A stretch of DNA of 64,000 nucleotides, from assembly GCF_964204645.1 (NCBI RefSeq), contig NC_134025.1:23528001-23592000 (forward strand), given 5' to 3'. The notes beneath the pieces were generated by a model that was given only the letters and a program-made list of their open reading frames with translations, had not been told where the DNA came from and made no database searches. The stretch is from Tubulanus polymorphus. Lineage: Eukaryota > Nemertea > Palaeonemertea > Tubulaniformes > Tubulanidae. Positions 13,401 to 25,030 of this stretch are shown here, in pieces (the first letter of the stretch is position 1; every line of letters starts with the position of its first letter). Made by a program: the position numbers and the translations under genes.

Positions 13401-16400
13401 AGATTAATTCTCAATAATTCCCTAACAATGTTATTTCAAACAGACAAAGCAGATGGACAAAAAGAAACCAGTTCAGACGGCGAAGCGAAACCAGCCAAGA
13501 GAAAGAAAAATAAGAAAGACAAACTGCTGGAAGCGCCAGGCCCTGTTCAGAAAAATGCCTCCCAAATAAGTGTTTCTTCCGTATTTAGCTCTGATCTTGG
13601 TAAGTAAAAATAGGTTCTCAATCAGGGATGTACTCGAAATACCTTTTGCGAGACCTTTCAGGTTAGAATTATTTTGTTTAACTTTCACATTATAACAACT
13701 ATTATAGGTAGCAAACAAGCCCCAGGTGATGCCAGTATTTTCAGTGCTTTACCTGGCAAGAAGGCACCGGACACTGGCGGTTTCCGAAGTAAATCACCCT
13801 CACTGAAGAAGCGAGCTAGTAATTTACGTAAGTATTAACAAGAAAACTGACAACATCCTGACTTAGAGATTAGACTTCAAATGAATCGAATCTAGAAAAT
13901 GATATGACACTTAATCTTAAGAAACTCACTGAATAAGGATGTTAATTGTATGCATATATACAGACGATGATTCAAATATTTCCATTGAAACGAATTCTGG
14001 TAAGCAGTTGCATAGGAAATATACCATATATAATTAGATACATATGGCTACATAGTTTACTAACAATGTACATGCATGATGTATATTGGTATTAACTAAC
14101 CGCACATGCATATAGCTTATCAAAAGTACATAGGCCTATGTATTTTTGAGCTTACACATACATTTTTATTGATATGATATTCATTGTACATATATTTTGT
14201 CAGAGAAAAGCTAGTTTAGCTTTTTTAGATATTAGATATATGCCCTATAACTGCTTTGAATTGGCTGTTGCATTACAGTGTCAAAAGCGAAATCACCTTT
14301 CCTCAACTTACCGAAGATGCGTAAACCTGGTAAATGATGTTGTTCATATTTTTCCTAGCTTTTCATATTTTGTGCCTTGTATGTACATTTAGATGTGCCT
14401 GTTCTTTGTCTATGAAATTGGGAACTGCTTATCCTGTAATTCTTTATTTCGCTTTAGATACTTGATTTAGTAATTCCTTCCTTGTGTGTGATTCCTCTGT
14501 GGCAGTTTGGTCACGCAGAATTTCTTTTGTTGCCAAAACATTATATTCGGCAGTGTTTACATACTCGAGTGAACGTACTGATTTTCTACTATTTTCTTTA
14601 GCTTCACCACTCCATCTCTATTGCATATACCACTAGATAATCCGCTATAAGATCGGCTGATCATCAGATCAAATCATTTGTTCTATTAACATTTTGCGTC
14701 ACATCTTTAAAAGGAATTACCAGTATGCAACACAGATACGCAATCTAACTTACCGGTGGTACCGTATATTTTTTCACAGGCTCACTGCAGAATGAAACAC
14801 TGAAATCAACATTTACTGGTAGTGTAGTGCTTGCACCGGATGGAGAAGTGCTACCAGTTGGTGGAACTATTGATATTACAGGTAAGCTTGGTCGTATCAT
14901 AACATCTTACCATTACTGTGAATGAAATCATTAAAGGTATTGAATAATTTGCTGTGGTTTTGCCAAAAAATGAACAAATTATAACTTCACACAGCTTTTT
15001 CACGTTAGTTAGCTTGCTTGACAAATTATTTGCTTTCAGAAACTCCAAATTCAGCAAAATCCAAAGGTTAATATAGTAAAGCTTTTTCATATTTTAATTA
15101 ATGGCTGCACCATTTTCAACACAAGAGTATGTTAACATAAAATACAAATCTTTTCCTAAATAATTAATCAAATTCCACAATTCCGAGTTGTATTTAACTC
15201 AGACTAACAATTACCGTAGTAAATTTCCAATGAATTCAACGCATTATCAAATCTTAACTCTGAACTGTGGAACTGGGTCTGTTATATGTCCTTTTTTCAT
15301 TTTACACTGCAGTGATATTGAATATATTTTTTTTGTAAGTTTAGGTTCATCTTGGCATGCAGCTTTTTCAAATGCTAGACTGTTAACTTAAATGTTGTAT
15401 TATTCATTTCTATGTATCTGTTTCGTTTGGCTGGATTTCGATTCCAGACCATTTTTGTAAATCGAATGTGTTATTTATCTTGTTAACCCTACTAACACTA
15501 TGGATTACATATATGACATTTTACACATTTGTTCAGTTTTTGTGGATTTTATAGAAATATCTTTAATACCAACATAGATAATACAACGAATGGTGATAAC
15601 AGAAATAATAATGAGGTAGATCAAAGTGGAGATATCCATGCAGAACTAGACATTCTAGGAGCTCAGATGGTTGCTGAAACAGGTTCGATGTCCTACACAT
15701 TTCTAGATATCGCTTCAGCTTTCCTATTCCTACTTCTCCTTTATCGATGTTGGTACCTTGTATTTCCCTTGGTCAAACTAACCTAACTCTCTGGGTAATA
15801 CCAAAATACAGAGTATGTAATTCTGGCAATACCTCAATGCACTGTTGTATTGTAATATGCTTCTTTTCAATTTCATGGCTATCCTGATTGGTGTATGTAT
15901 TTGATTTCTATGTTCTTATCTAATATATTTGTATATATGCAATGTTCAGCAAAGCTCTTTTAACCCCTTAGCTGCAGGATATGAGGGGTAATGTCATTGC
16001 CTGTGTCCGTCCATTAACTTGTTCCCATCATACAGGGTACAGTTGGTGTTAATCGCATTCAAGATGGCTGATTGGTAGCCATGTTGGATCATAAAAAGGC
16101 ACTGTTCCTTTCCTACAGATGGCATCTAAAAATACACTGTTCCCATTCTCCAAGCCGCAGTTTTTGAAGCAGAGTGTTTGTTTTAACATATCAGTGTACT
16201 AAAGCTTAAGAATCTTATCGATTATTGTGCTATTGAAGATTTAAGAAGGCTGACTGGCTGCCATATTTGATTCTAACACTGTTACCACCATACAGTCAGC
16301 AGTTTTGATGAAAGAAGTACGCTATGCAGCTATTGATACATGTTTGTTTTGGTCATTCAAGATGGCGAATTGGCAGCCATTTTCGATTCTCATCCTGTTA

Positions 16401-19400
16401 GCTTCATACAGGGTGCAGTGTCCAGAGTAGAGCATTCATTTGCATGCAAGATGTCTGATTAACAGATGATGTTCCCTATCAATTTTAGTTATGATTGCAT
16501 TCAAAAAGGCAGACTGGCGGCCATTTGACTTTTGAAAACCACTTTCCTATCCTACAGCATAGGCCTACAGTACTTGAATTATGTTCACATTCATAAAATT
16601 GGGGTTTGTTACAAAAGTAACAATCCCCATTTCAGTTGTATTTGCATGCAAGATGGCTACCAAGATTACGGGTTTCGCACTGAAGTTTGCAGTGTGCTCG
16701 GTCGGCTGCAGGTAATTTTCGCATGCGATCTGTTGCATGCGAAAATCACACCAATCAAAAATATTTGATATCTCCGCAGCGAATTTATCACTGCGAATAT
16801 ATTCCCATAGTATATCTGTGAGATGCAATTTTCCCTGCAAACCATACAAAATATAGCTAATCCTTGATGAACTCTATTTTCTAGACGTGGCTTATGGTAG
16901 GTCTAATTGTTTAGCACAACTGGAACTTGGTTTTTAAGAGGCTACAGAAACTAGTTTGTTCAACAAAAATTTACACAATGATCTTAAAGATAGTATGTCT
17001 GATGACAACTCCTCTCCTGCTATGAATACTCCGCCATTTTGGTTGGTTTGGAGAGTAAACCACTGTCAAATTATTTTCCTGATTAACCTAACCAAGGCTA
17101 GAACAAATGAGCAAACCGATTTGCTCGATTTTAGACGTATTTACAGCAAAAATTGTATAGTGTGTCCATCGCTTAAGGGTTAAAACCTAGTCTTCTTTAT
17201 GATCTAGAATAAAGCATAATCTTTTCCACCTTTCCACATCATTAAACTGCTTTTTACCCGTATAACAATGAAAATGTGATATCTAGAAAATTAGATTTTC
17301 ATATCGAAATAGTAACATTTAGATATATTTATCCACTAGATCGATTTGGAAACCTTACTGAGGAAGAACTACTGTTGCGACTTCGTGAACATGCAGCAAA
17401 AATTGCTGCTCGAGTCCTGCGACGATTTGGTGCTGGAAAAGATCTTGCAAAAGATGCTATGGTGAGTTGAAAGGATTCTACTGATTTGTAAATATCATAT
17501 ATGTTTGAAGTGAAGAGTATCGTGAGTACTCTAACAAGAGAGGAGATGCCTAACTTAATTTAATTTTGGATTGCAAGACTTTTGTAAAAATATTCTAATA
17601 TAAGAAATATCATTATGGTAGTGTCTCCTATTTTCAAAAATACTGCCTTTACTAAAATGAAGACATAGCCAACCTAAACTATACTTACAAAACAGAAGAT
17701 TATAGAACTTATTTTGTGAAAGCCACATCTAAAGTACATGTTTATTCCGGGTAAGAAAGTGCATTGTGCAACTAATGTTTTGTTTTGCACTGCTGGACTA
17801 TACACAATGGCATGCAAATTTTGAGCGTGAACTATCTTAACATGTTTGTTTTGTGTGCTTCTTTAAAACTCTCATCAATTGATGACAGACGGCAGCAACA
17901 ATTTGGCAACGACCACCAGATGCGGATACAGCTAGCAAAGCAGCAGATAGTGAGGATGATGATGACGATGTAAGGCGGTCATTGTTATATTATTCACAAG
18001 ATATATTTGGCAACGCATTTCCTTTTTTTATTCCAGACTAACCTTTTTCTAAATGTCATATTCGACTAATATCCATCAAATTGTATTAATAGTGCATTGA
18101 AGAAAATTGAGTAAACATATTTGAAATATGGTATATTTTTGATGGTTATTTTTTATCACAAATTGTTTCCCTGCACTCGCTTTAGCTGTATACATATATA
18201 AGAAGAATATCGTTGTATATGCTAACAATGTTGATATCTTAAATCTAATTTACACAACTGCAAGGTGCACTGCAAATGAGGTAAATGAGGTGGCAATGAG
18301 GTAAACTGGCACTTTATTCCTATTAATGGCTTATCACATAGAATACCAGAAATCAAGATGCTTCACCTATAAAATGATTAACGTTCACAGTTACCATTCT
18401 ATATCATTTAGATTTATTTGCTTATATTGCTTTGAATGCTACAGTATTCCAGGCTAGAGTTACCGGTAGTTCTTTTTTAGAATTAGACTCGAAATAGAAG
18501 CGTTATTGAGGAAATGAGATCAAAATATTACGTCATTTTTGTTCTGGTTTACAGTTTTAATGGATTTTTGGGGAGTCATTGTATTTTTACTGCATGTATT
18601 TTACTGACTGTACCGATTGTATTTATATTTGGTGATACAGGTACATGAATATGTCTTTTCTAACTAGGTATGTTAGAATGATTATTCTTTAGGTTAAAGG
18701 ATGAAAGCTATACATTTAAATTGGTGTAAAAAGCTCTGACCAGCAAAATATGTTCGACTTAGAAAAAAGGCTAAGATTACCTCAGATTTAGGGTCATTTA
18801 CTGAATATGAATTCCTTCTAGGAGAAAACTAATCAGGCAGCTTCATGGCTCTGTCAATCCTTTGAAAATTCTTAACATTTTCTCAGGTCTGAGTTATTGT
18901 TCTGTTTGCTTGCAACAATAAATCAACATCGTGGCTGACTTTTAATGATTTTACTGTCTTTTTGGGATCACATATTTGTCCGACTAAGACGATATATCCG
19001 ATTATTAAATCTGGTACACGGACCGATTTTTATAGAAAAATTAACTGGACAATTCCAGATTGGAGAAATTCCTTCCAATTAGACTGATTTCCCAACTAAC
19101 AGTAATTTGACATACGCAAGTTTTACTGTATAAACTCATTGCAATCCATAGGCCTTACATTTACAAATTCTGTTTTTTCTAGCTCATTCTGAAAGAATTG
19201 ATGAAAGCAAATGGATTGACTGATTTGGATCCTCAGAGTGCTTTGTATAAAGAACTACTGCGACAAGCATTAGGAAAAGCATGTATGTGTTCTACATTTT
19301 TGTGTGTAAAAAGGGAGGTTGTGTGGTATTCAAAACAGTATTATTAATATTTCATTTTCAATTTCAGTGAATATTGATATTCCGGAGGATGCAATTATAT

Positions 19401-22400
19401 CTGATGATCTATTGGCTGCACTAGCAAGTGGTCAACTGAATCCAGATGATATTGAAATTGTATTTGACCCTAAAACTGGAAAGCATATTGTCAGACTGAA
19501 AAAACTTACAGCTGAAAGACTTCGACAAATGCCAGTCGAGGCACAGGCAAGAATTTTGGCCAGCTTATCACTGGAAGAACGAGCTCGTTTGTTAGCATCT
19601 ATGACTGATGAAGAGAAAAAGAAACTTTTAGCCAGTTTAGGTATGGAAGAAAAGGCAAAATTATTAGCAGCCATGTCTATGGAAGAACGAGAGAAATATC
19701 TGGCTATGATGACTGAGGAAGAAAAAGCAGCTTTATTGAGAATGTTACCACCGGAGGAACGAGCTAGATTAGTGGCAGCATTAACAGATGAAGAACGCGA
19801 AAAATACTTAGCAACTCTGACAGATGAGGAAAAAGCTCAACTATTGTTATCCGTTTCACTAGAGGATCGTGCCAAGATTCTTGCCTCTATGTCTGCTGAG
19901 GATAAGGAAAAGTTATTGGCCATGTTGAGTACAGAGGACAAGGCCAAACTTATTGCAGCTATGAGCATGGAGGAGAGAGAAGCTATACTTGCAAATATGA
20001 CATTAGAAGAAAAAGAAGCACTGCTTGCTGCTTTAGCACCAGAAGAGAAAGCCCGTTTGATAGCTGCTTTATCAGAAGAGGAAAGGCAACAAATTCTGAA
20101 AAATATGTCGCTCGAGGAGAAGGCTGCAATTCTATCTTCTCTGTCATTAAAGGAGCGAATGAAAGTTTTGAATTCTTTATCTGAGGAAGATAAGCAAAGA
20201 CTATTAAATGAATTACCACCTGATCAAAAGGCTAAGATATTGGCAGCGCTCTCAGAAGAAGAGCGTGAAAAATTCCTTGCTAATCTATCACTAGAAGAAA
20301 AAGCAGAACTACTGCGAGCCCTTTCACCTGAATCAAAAGCTAAACTTTTGGCATCCATGTCAAGTGAGGAGAGGGCTAAATTGTTGGCAGAGATGTCTGT
20401 TGAAGAGAAAGCGAAATTACTCCAAAATCTTTCAGCCGAAGAAAAAGCAAAACTTCTTGCATCAATGTCTGTTGAGGAGCGAGCTAAAGTTTTAGCAAGT
20501 ATGTCGGAAGAAGAAAGAATGAAACTTTTGGATTCATTACCACCTGAGGAAAGAGCTAAGATAATTGCTGCTCTATCAAAGGAAGAACGAGAAAAATTGC
20601 TGGCTAATATGTCTGAAGAAGAAAAAATGGCACTTCTTGATATGTTGTCAACAGAGGAGAAAGGAAAGATTCTTGCTGCAATGTCAACAGAGGAGCGAGC
20701 AAAATTCCTGTCAAATATGACTTTGGAGGAGAAAATGAAAATGCTTGATTCACTTGGTATAGAAGAAAGGGCCAAACTTTTAGAAGCAATGACAGCTGAA
20801 GAAAAAATGGCATTACTTAATAGCTTGCCTCCGGAGGCAAAGGCTAAAATCTTGGCTGCATTATCTAGTCAAGAACGTGCTAACATTTTGGCCAATATGA
20901 CTTTTGAGGAAAAACTAGCAATGTTAGAGGCTCTACCACCTGAGGAAAGAGCGAGAATTTTAGCATCCCTATCAAAAGAAGAACGTGAAAGACTCATTGC
21001 CTTGTTACCTGAAGAGGAGAGGGCTGAAACACTGAGGGCATTGAAATCATTCCTGAAAGCAGAAAAAGAGCGCAGCAAACTAGAGAAAAGACCTGAATTT
21101 GTTGTTGGTTAGTGTCAGTTTATAACATTCATTTCATGTTTATATTGCTTTTATAGCATCATTTCTAAAGCAGTACGGTTTTTGATTTTTCTATCTTAGG
21201 AAAACCAAAGGATTCAGATGAGCTTGCTAGACTGTATGGGCGATATGATGGTAAGGCATATTAATCTGCAAAATATATACATTTCTGTATAAATCATTTG
21301 ATTTTGCGGTGATGATCTGTTGTGACTTGATACTATCAACTTACTCTGAAATGAACTGAAAATTAAACTAAAAGATTTGCTGTTTATTATATTATAATGA
21401 CAAATGTGGAAGTATTGGTACATCTAACATGCGTGCAGTGTTTTTGCTATCAAATAAAGAATGAAGTCAAGGGTTTTTATGACATTTAAAGTGTTTTAAC
21501 ACTGTCTATTTATGATTCATTCATTACAGACCAAAATATCACTAAATCATCTGTTAAGAAAACTGCGTCCGTCCCTATAAAAAGTGCCGCACCTGCAAAG
21601 GCACCCCCTCCATCACCAGAGCAGTCAAATTTGTCCTTCGTCAGTGTTGAGAAAAAGGCTTCCGTTGATGAGGGCAACACTGAAGTAAACGTACCTCAAG
21701 TTAGCTCTTCATCAGGGCCACCACCTCCAGGTGGAGGCAAACCTAACAAGGATGTGCACATGTCATTAACACTGCCAAAATTAAAGGCCCCTTCTAAACG
21801 TAAAGAAGGTCCTAAGAAAAAAGAAGTCCATTCAAAAGAATCTGGCCAGTCTAAAGCCAAAAAACCTAAGCTACCAAAAGTTACAAAAGACAAGGTGGTG
21901 CTTACTAAAGTGAATGCAGAGCCACTAGAATCAGAGTCCGAGACTCCTGCAGAGGATGAAATCAACATTGAGGAGCGTGAGCTGACTCCGCCAGAGGTTG
22001 CAGAGATTGAGGATGAACCACTGGCTCCTCTGCCTATACAAGATAATAATCTCTTACAACCGCAACCCCATGATGAAGGTGTGAAATTTATATATTCTTC
22101 CACTTCCCTACCCCTCTATTATATAGCATTTTCACTCTATACATTATTTCTAACTACACAAGTTCATTGCTTAAGCGATATTTTTTTGGGTAAAATCTGT
22201 TCTATTTTACTCTAATTCTTTCACTCTAATCTAAATTTCTCACTTATTACCAAGTTTCTCACTTATTTAAAGTAAGTACATGTATAAACTTTGTTATGCA
22301 CATTATCATGTTATACTAAATGTATGTATATTTTTGCCTATTCAAAGCTTTATTCCGATTGATAAAGTAGCATAAGAGATTCTGAATCAATATCAGATTT

Positions 22401-23812
22401 CGAATTGGAACTAATTTTATCATTTCTTTTTTCTTTTCATTTATTTTCACATTCTCAGGACGACGTGAGTCTAGTGTAAGTACTAAAGAAATCATTAATG
22501 ATTATTAGATGATAAACGAAGTTCAAAATTTGAACGAAAAGAAATTTATATTTGAACAGGATACTACAACAAGTAGTCTTCGTGCTGCACAGAGAGCGGC
22601 TGTAGCCGAAAAACGTAAACGTGAAGTCGAACAAAAACGACGTGAACGGGAAGCGGCAAAGAAAAAAGAACAAGAAGAAGAAGAACGCCGAGAACGTTTG
22701 AAAGCAGATCTCGAGGAAGAACGAAGAGAGCGAGAGGAAAAAGTCAGGTAGAACTGAACATCTGGTTCCATGGAAAATTCACTCCTTGTTACATTACCTG
22801 AATAATAGATGTCCATTTTGAATGATTTCAATTTTTCAGACTTCAACGTGAAAAATCGAAACGAGACCGAGAACTACAAAAGCTGACCGAAGAGCAGCGT
22901 TTGAAACGAATTCGTGAGAAGGCCGACAAAGAAAGACGAATGAGGGAGGAAGAGAAGAAACGTATGGAAGATTTCAAACGTGACAGAGCCAATGATGAAA
23001 AACATAAACAAGGTGAATATCACTATGCCACATTAGTGTTTCAAAATATGGGTATGGTAAAAAAAATCATTATGCTTGTGGTGGCCGTCCCCAGTAGCTG
23101 TTGAACATTATTTTGATCCGCTATCAAGGGAAATCGTCTTCAATTTTTAAGAAATATTGAGGCCTTTTCTGTTGAAATAAGCATCTACCCTCATAAACTA
23201 TAACTGACTGACTGTTAAAAACCGAATGGCATATCAAGACATTTTTATAGAGATACCAGGAGGAATTACCATTTCCCATTCATCACTTGTAGCATTGATG
23301 CAACAGAAGCATGAAGCTGAAAGACGAAGACAACTAGAAGAAGAACGAATGCTGTACGAAATGAGCGAACGCGAGCGTATGGAATATGAGCGTAAAAAGA
23401 AGGAAGAAGCAGAACGCAAAGCTCGAGAAGAAGCAGAAGCAAAGTATGTGATTTATTTGTTCGTTGATTCATTCCATTATTTTCATTGCCTATTTCCTTT
23501 AAGATCTATGAAAATGAATTTTCTTTATTCAGAATATACGCATGTGCTTGTTGATCAAATAAGAGGAATGTTTAATTTTTCAGGGCAAGACGCGAAGCTG
23601 AAATTGCTAAAGCTATGGAAGAGGCTCGTCAATTGGCAGAAGAGATGGCGCGTCGTAAGAGAGAACTAGAAGAACGTATGAACTTTAATCGTAGTTTACA
23701 TGTGGAAGCAGAAGGATTGACTGTTACACAAGATGTATCTCGGTCTTTTGTGTCATCTTATTTTGATTTGCTGCAGTGGTTAGGAGTAGATTTACCAAAA
23801 GAAGGATTCTAA
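3886..23812 (+). CDS. KIAA2012: KIAA2012 homologue, 27 exons, 5'-incomplete
   Basis: Exons: 3886-4209, 4333-4483, 4662-4841, 6057-6104, 7682-7923, 8296-8421, 11804-11969, 12051-12305, 13223-13357, 13444-13599, 13708-13827, 13964-13999, 14279-14329, 14780-14881, 15040-15066, 15578-15682, 17340-17461, 17889-17969, 19183-19282, 19368-21107, 21200-21250, 21530-22078, 22459-22475, 22560-22747, 22840-23012, 23293-23443, 23584-23812. Phases agree throughout and the total, 5625 nt, is divisible by three (1874 residues). The N-terminal block (DYFNWK, IPKTFITRKGALLLFSEDL, LRTVGDLANSILAYG) and the C-terminal block (charged coiled coil, then VSRSFVSSYFDLL) match what I recall of human KIAA2012, which is shorter at about 1180 residues. 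The middle is basic and Ser-rich, then a 12-residue repeat array, then a Pro/Lys-rich linker. The initiator exon is missing. The function of the family is unknown. An alternative reading is two genes, split between 8421 and 11309. Confidence 0.88.
7427..7476. repeat. (TA)n microsatellite
   Basis: About 25 uninterrupted TA units lie in the intron before exon 7682-7923 of the KIAA2012 homologue. Length polymorphism between individuals is to be expected. Confidence 0.97.
8422..11308 (+). other. Large intron of the KIAA2012 homologue
   Basis: I see no exon that fits the flanking phases. The stretch holds an imperfect hairpin at about 9505-9565 around 'tcaaaaatacata' and a few ORFs of 50-150 codons with no splice context or recognisable content. 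One short ORF with two ATGs starts at 10689 and encodes an acidic 53-residue peptide (MMDDDNLDSTTIAYPSK...). It is not supported by anything else. The 3' end of this interval would hold the promoter of the alternative exon at 11309. Confidence 0.5.
11309..11575 (+). CDS. KIAA2012: Alternative first coding exon of the KIAA2012 homologue
   Basis: The exon runs from an ATG at 11309, with an in-frame TAA only four codons upstream, to a donor after 11575. Its 89 codons end in phase 0. The next exon (11804) also starts in phase 0, as does the junction after 8421, so the long transcript can skip this exon and a shorter one can begin here. The peptide opens with three 8-residue repeats (MSSSDIAN, MSSSKVTN, MSTSDLAN), then a basic stretch (YKKRKHRRIK) and an aromatic, Arg-rich segment. 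I infer an internal promoter upstream. The other possibility is that this is the start of a separate gene and exons 3886-8421 belong to another transcript ending soon after 8421. Confidence 0.6.
16060..16680. repeat. Diverged tandem repeat around 'gattggcagccat'
   Basis: Five or so degenerate copies of a unit of roughly 110-150 bp follow one another. Each has a form of 'aagatggcngattggcagccat' followed by 'ttcgattctnatcctgtt...cctacag'. Clear copies begin near 16063, 16245, 16360 and 16505, with a weaker one near 16650. It lies in the intron between exons 15578-15682 and 17340-17461 and has no coding potential. Confidence 0.65.
17970..19182 (+). other. Intron before the repeat exons, little content
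   Basis: The intron separates exon 17889-17969 from 19183-19282. Near 18265-18305 there is a short imperfect repeat of 'gaggtaaatgaggt'. Otherwise it is AT-rich sequence with stops in every frame. Confidence 0.6.
19368..21107 (+). repeat. KIAA2012: Exon encoding about 42 copies of a 12-residue helical repeat
   Basis: After a non-repeated lead (NIDIPEDAIISDDLLAALAS, then a PDDIEIVFDPKTG segment), the frame encodes about 42 consecutive units of exactly 12 residues, from PVEAQARILASL to PEEERAETLRAL. The consensus is S/T-x-E-E-R/K-x-K-L-L-A-x-M/L, with a Pro-Pro variant of the first two positions. S/T-x-E-E is a typical helix N-cap, and positions 8, 9 and 12 are hydrophobic, so each unit should be a short amphipathic helix plus a tight turn. 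The pattern resembles the short-helix superhelix of the MgtE N-terminal domain (inference from the motif only). Codons differ between units, so this is an old protein repeat and not slippage DNA. No intron interrupts the array. Ser/Leu-rich frames on the other strand are shadows of it. Confidence 0.93.
22560..23812 (+). other. KIAA2012: C-terminal charged coiled-coil block of the KIAA2012 homologue
   Basis: The last four exons encode about 245 residues. Most are Glu/Arg/Lys arrays (EKRKREVEQKRREREAA and similar) that would form a long single helix or coiled coil, the region I recall as Pfam DUF4670. It ends in a conserved tail with LHVEAEGLTVTQDVSRSFV and SSYFDLLQWLG. The tail, not the low-complexity helix, identifies the family. 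The acceptor of exon 23293 was chosen over the AG at 23309 because only it keeps the frame after the phase-1 donor at 23012. Confidence 0.85.
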
Positions 23813-24643
23813 GTCGTCTTCCTGACTAGACACGCTTAAGCTTTTTGACAGTTGACTGATTTTATTGTAGATGGGTGTATAGGCCTGCACTGGAGCTAGA
23901 AGAGTTTTAACTATTTTTTGAAAATGTTCCGCCTCTAACAAATTTAGTCTCCCTACTTCTCGAAACCAAAGAAGAGATACATGTATCTCTTAGAAAAGTC
24001 TAGTCATACATATATATCATTGTTTGAACAGTCAGAAAAGTTTGATTCGAGTCACCTGTCATTAGATTTAGAAGTATTCAATTATGTAATGCTACAATGG
24101 TTAGGTTGTATTTACGCTCTATTTCATAGAAAAATACTGATACATGCATGTACATCTTCTCATGTTACTCATCGAGATTGTGATATTTTCCGGTAATACC
24201 AGTATCTAATCATTTTTGGCTGGAATAGATGAGGCTGTTCTGTGCTGTTGTTTAGGGGTTTGAATTTTTAGAAGAGATGCATTCAGTAGAAAAAAGCCCC
24301 ACCGTGGCCGCATTTGATTTGCCCTGATTCCACTCAACTCCACAGCACACAAGGATGAAAAACCACCGGCTGTAATATAACCATTTTATATATGCTTCCA
24401 TTGTAAATATTAACCGTGAATCAACTGAATTTGCCTTGATATAGTGTGCGCTTTTCATATAATTTTTTTCACTGGGCCACGATTATGAATCAATTAGAGA
24501 TGCTAAATTCATTTATTTAGTTGGTTTATTTCATTGTGATACAAACATATTGTACTGCTGTTATTAAAATATCTGTGATAAAAAGGTTCGTTTTTAATGT
24601 TTGTTTTCATATTGCACAACGCTTTTTAAACGTAAGGTTTTGA

Positions 24644-24649
24644 AATAAA
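24644..24649 (+). terminator. Poly(A) signal of the KIAA2012 homologue
   Basis: AATAAA, about 830 nt after the TAA at 23810-23812, is the first canonical signal I see downstream. The interval 23813-24643 would be 3' UTR, and I see no gene in it. Confidence 0.55.
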
Positions 24650-24876
24650 AAATACTCCAATTTTCTTATGACATTCCTGCGTAGTCGTTTATTGCTTTTG
24701 GGAAAGAATCATTCATTTTCTCAGGAAGCTTGAAATATAGAGTAAATCTAACTCAAAAGACTCATCGATCGACTGCAAACCGCCCCTAGATTAGTGAGTT
24801 CACCTTATTGAGAAAAGGGCCTTGCGCCGATGGTCCTAGGAAAACATTCCTTATGGCGGCTTAGGACATACCATAA

Positions 24877-25030
24877 GGTGCTGCCGCTATGCTCATAGTT
24901 AGCGGATTTTTTAAACATCAATATGAATCTTACTCTGGCAATCAACTTCAACACATAAAGTTGACTGCCAGAGTAGAATTCATATTAGTGTATAGAAATT
25001 CCGCCTACAATGAGCATAGCGACAGCACCT
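24877..25030. repeat. Hairpin MITE-like element
   Basis: Two arms of about 73 bp (24877-24950 and 24957-25030) are near-perfect reverse complements around an 8-nt loop. Matching blocks are 'aggtgctg..gctatgctca' against 'tgagcatagc..cagcacct' and 'actctggcaatcaactt' against 'aagttgactgccagagt'. It lies 3' of the KIAA2012 homologue and has no ORF. Confidence 0.85.

Noticed and set aside
19432-21078. Several long minus-strand ORFs rich in Ser, Leu and Phe across the repeat exon
   Set aside because: They are reverse-frame images of the Glu/Lys/Leu-rich 12-residue repeats; the plus frame has splice support on both sides.
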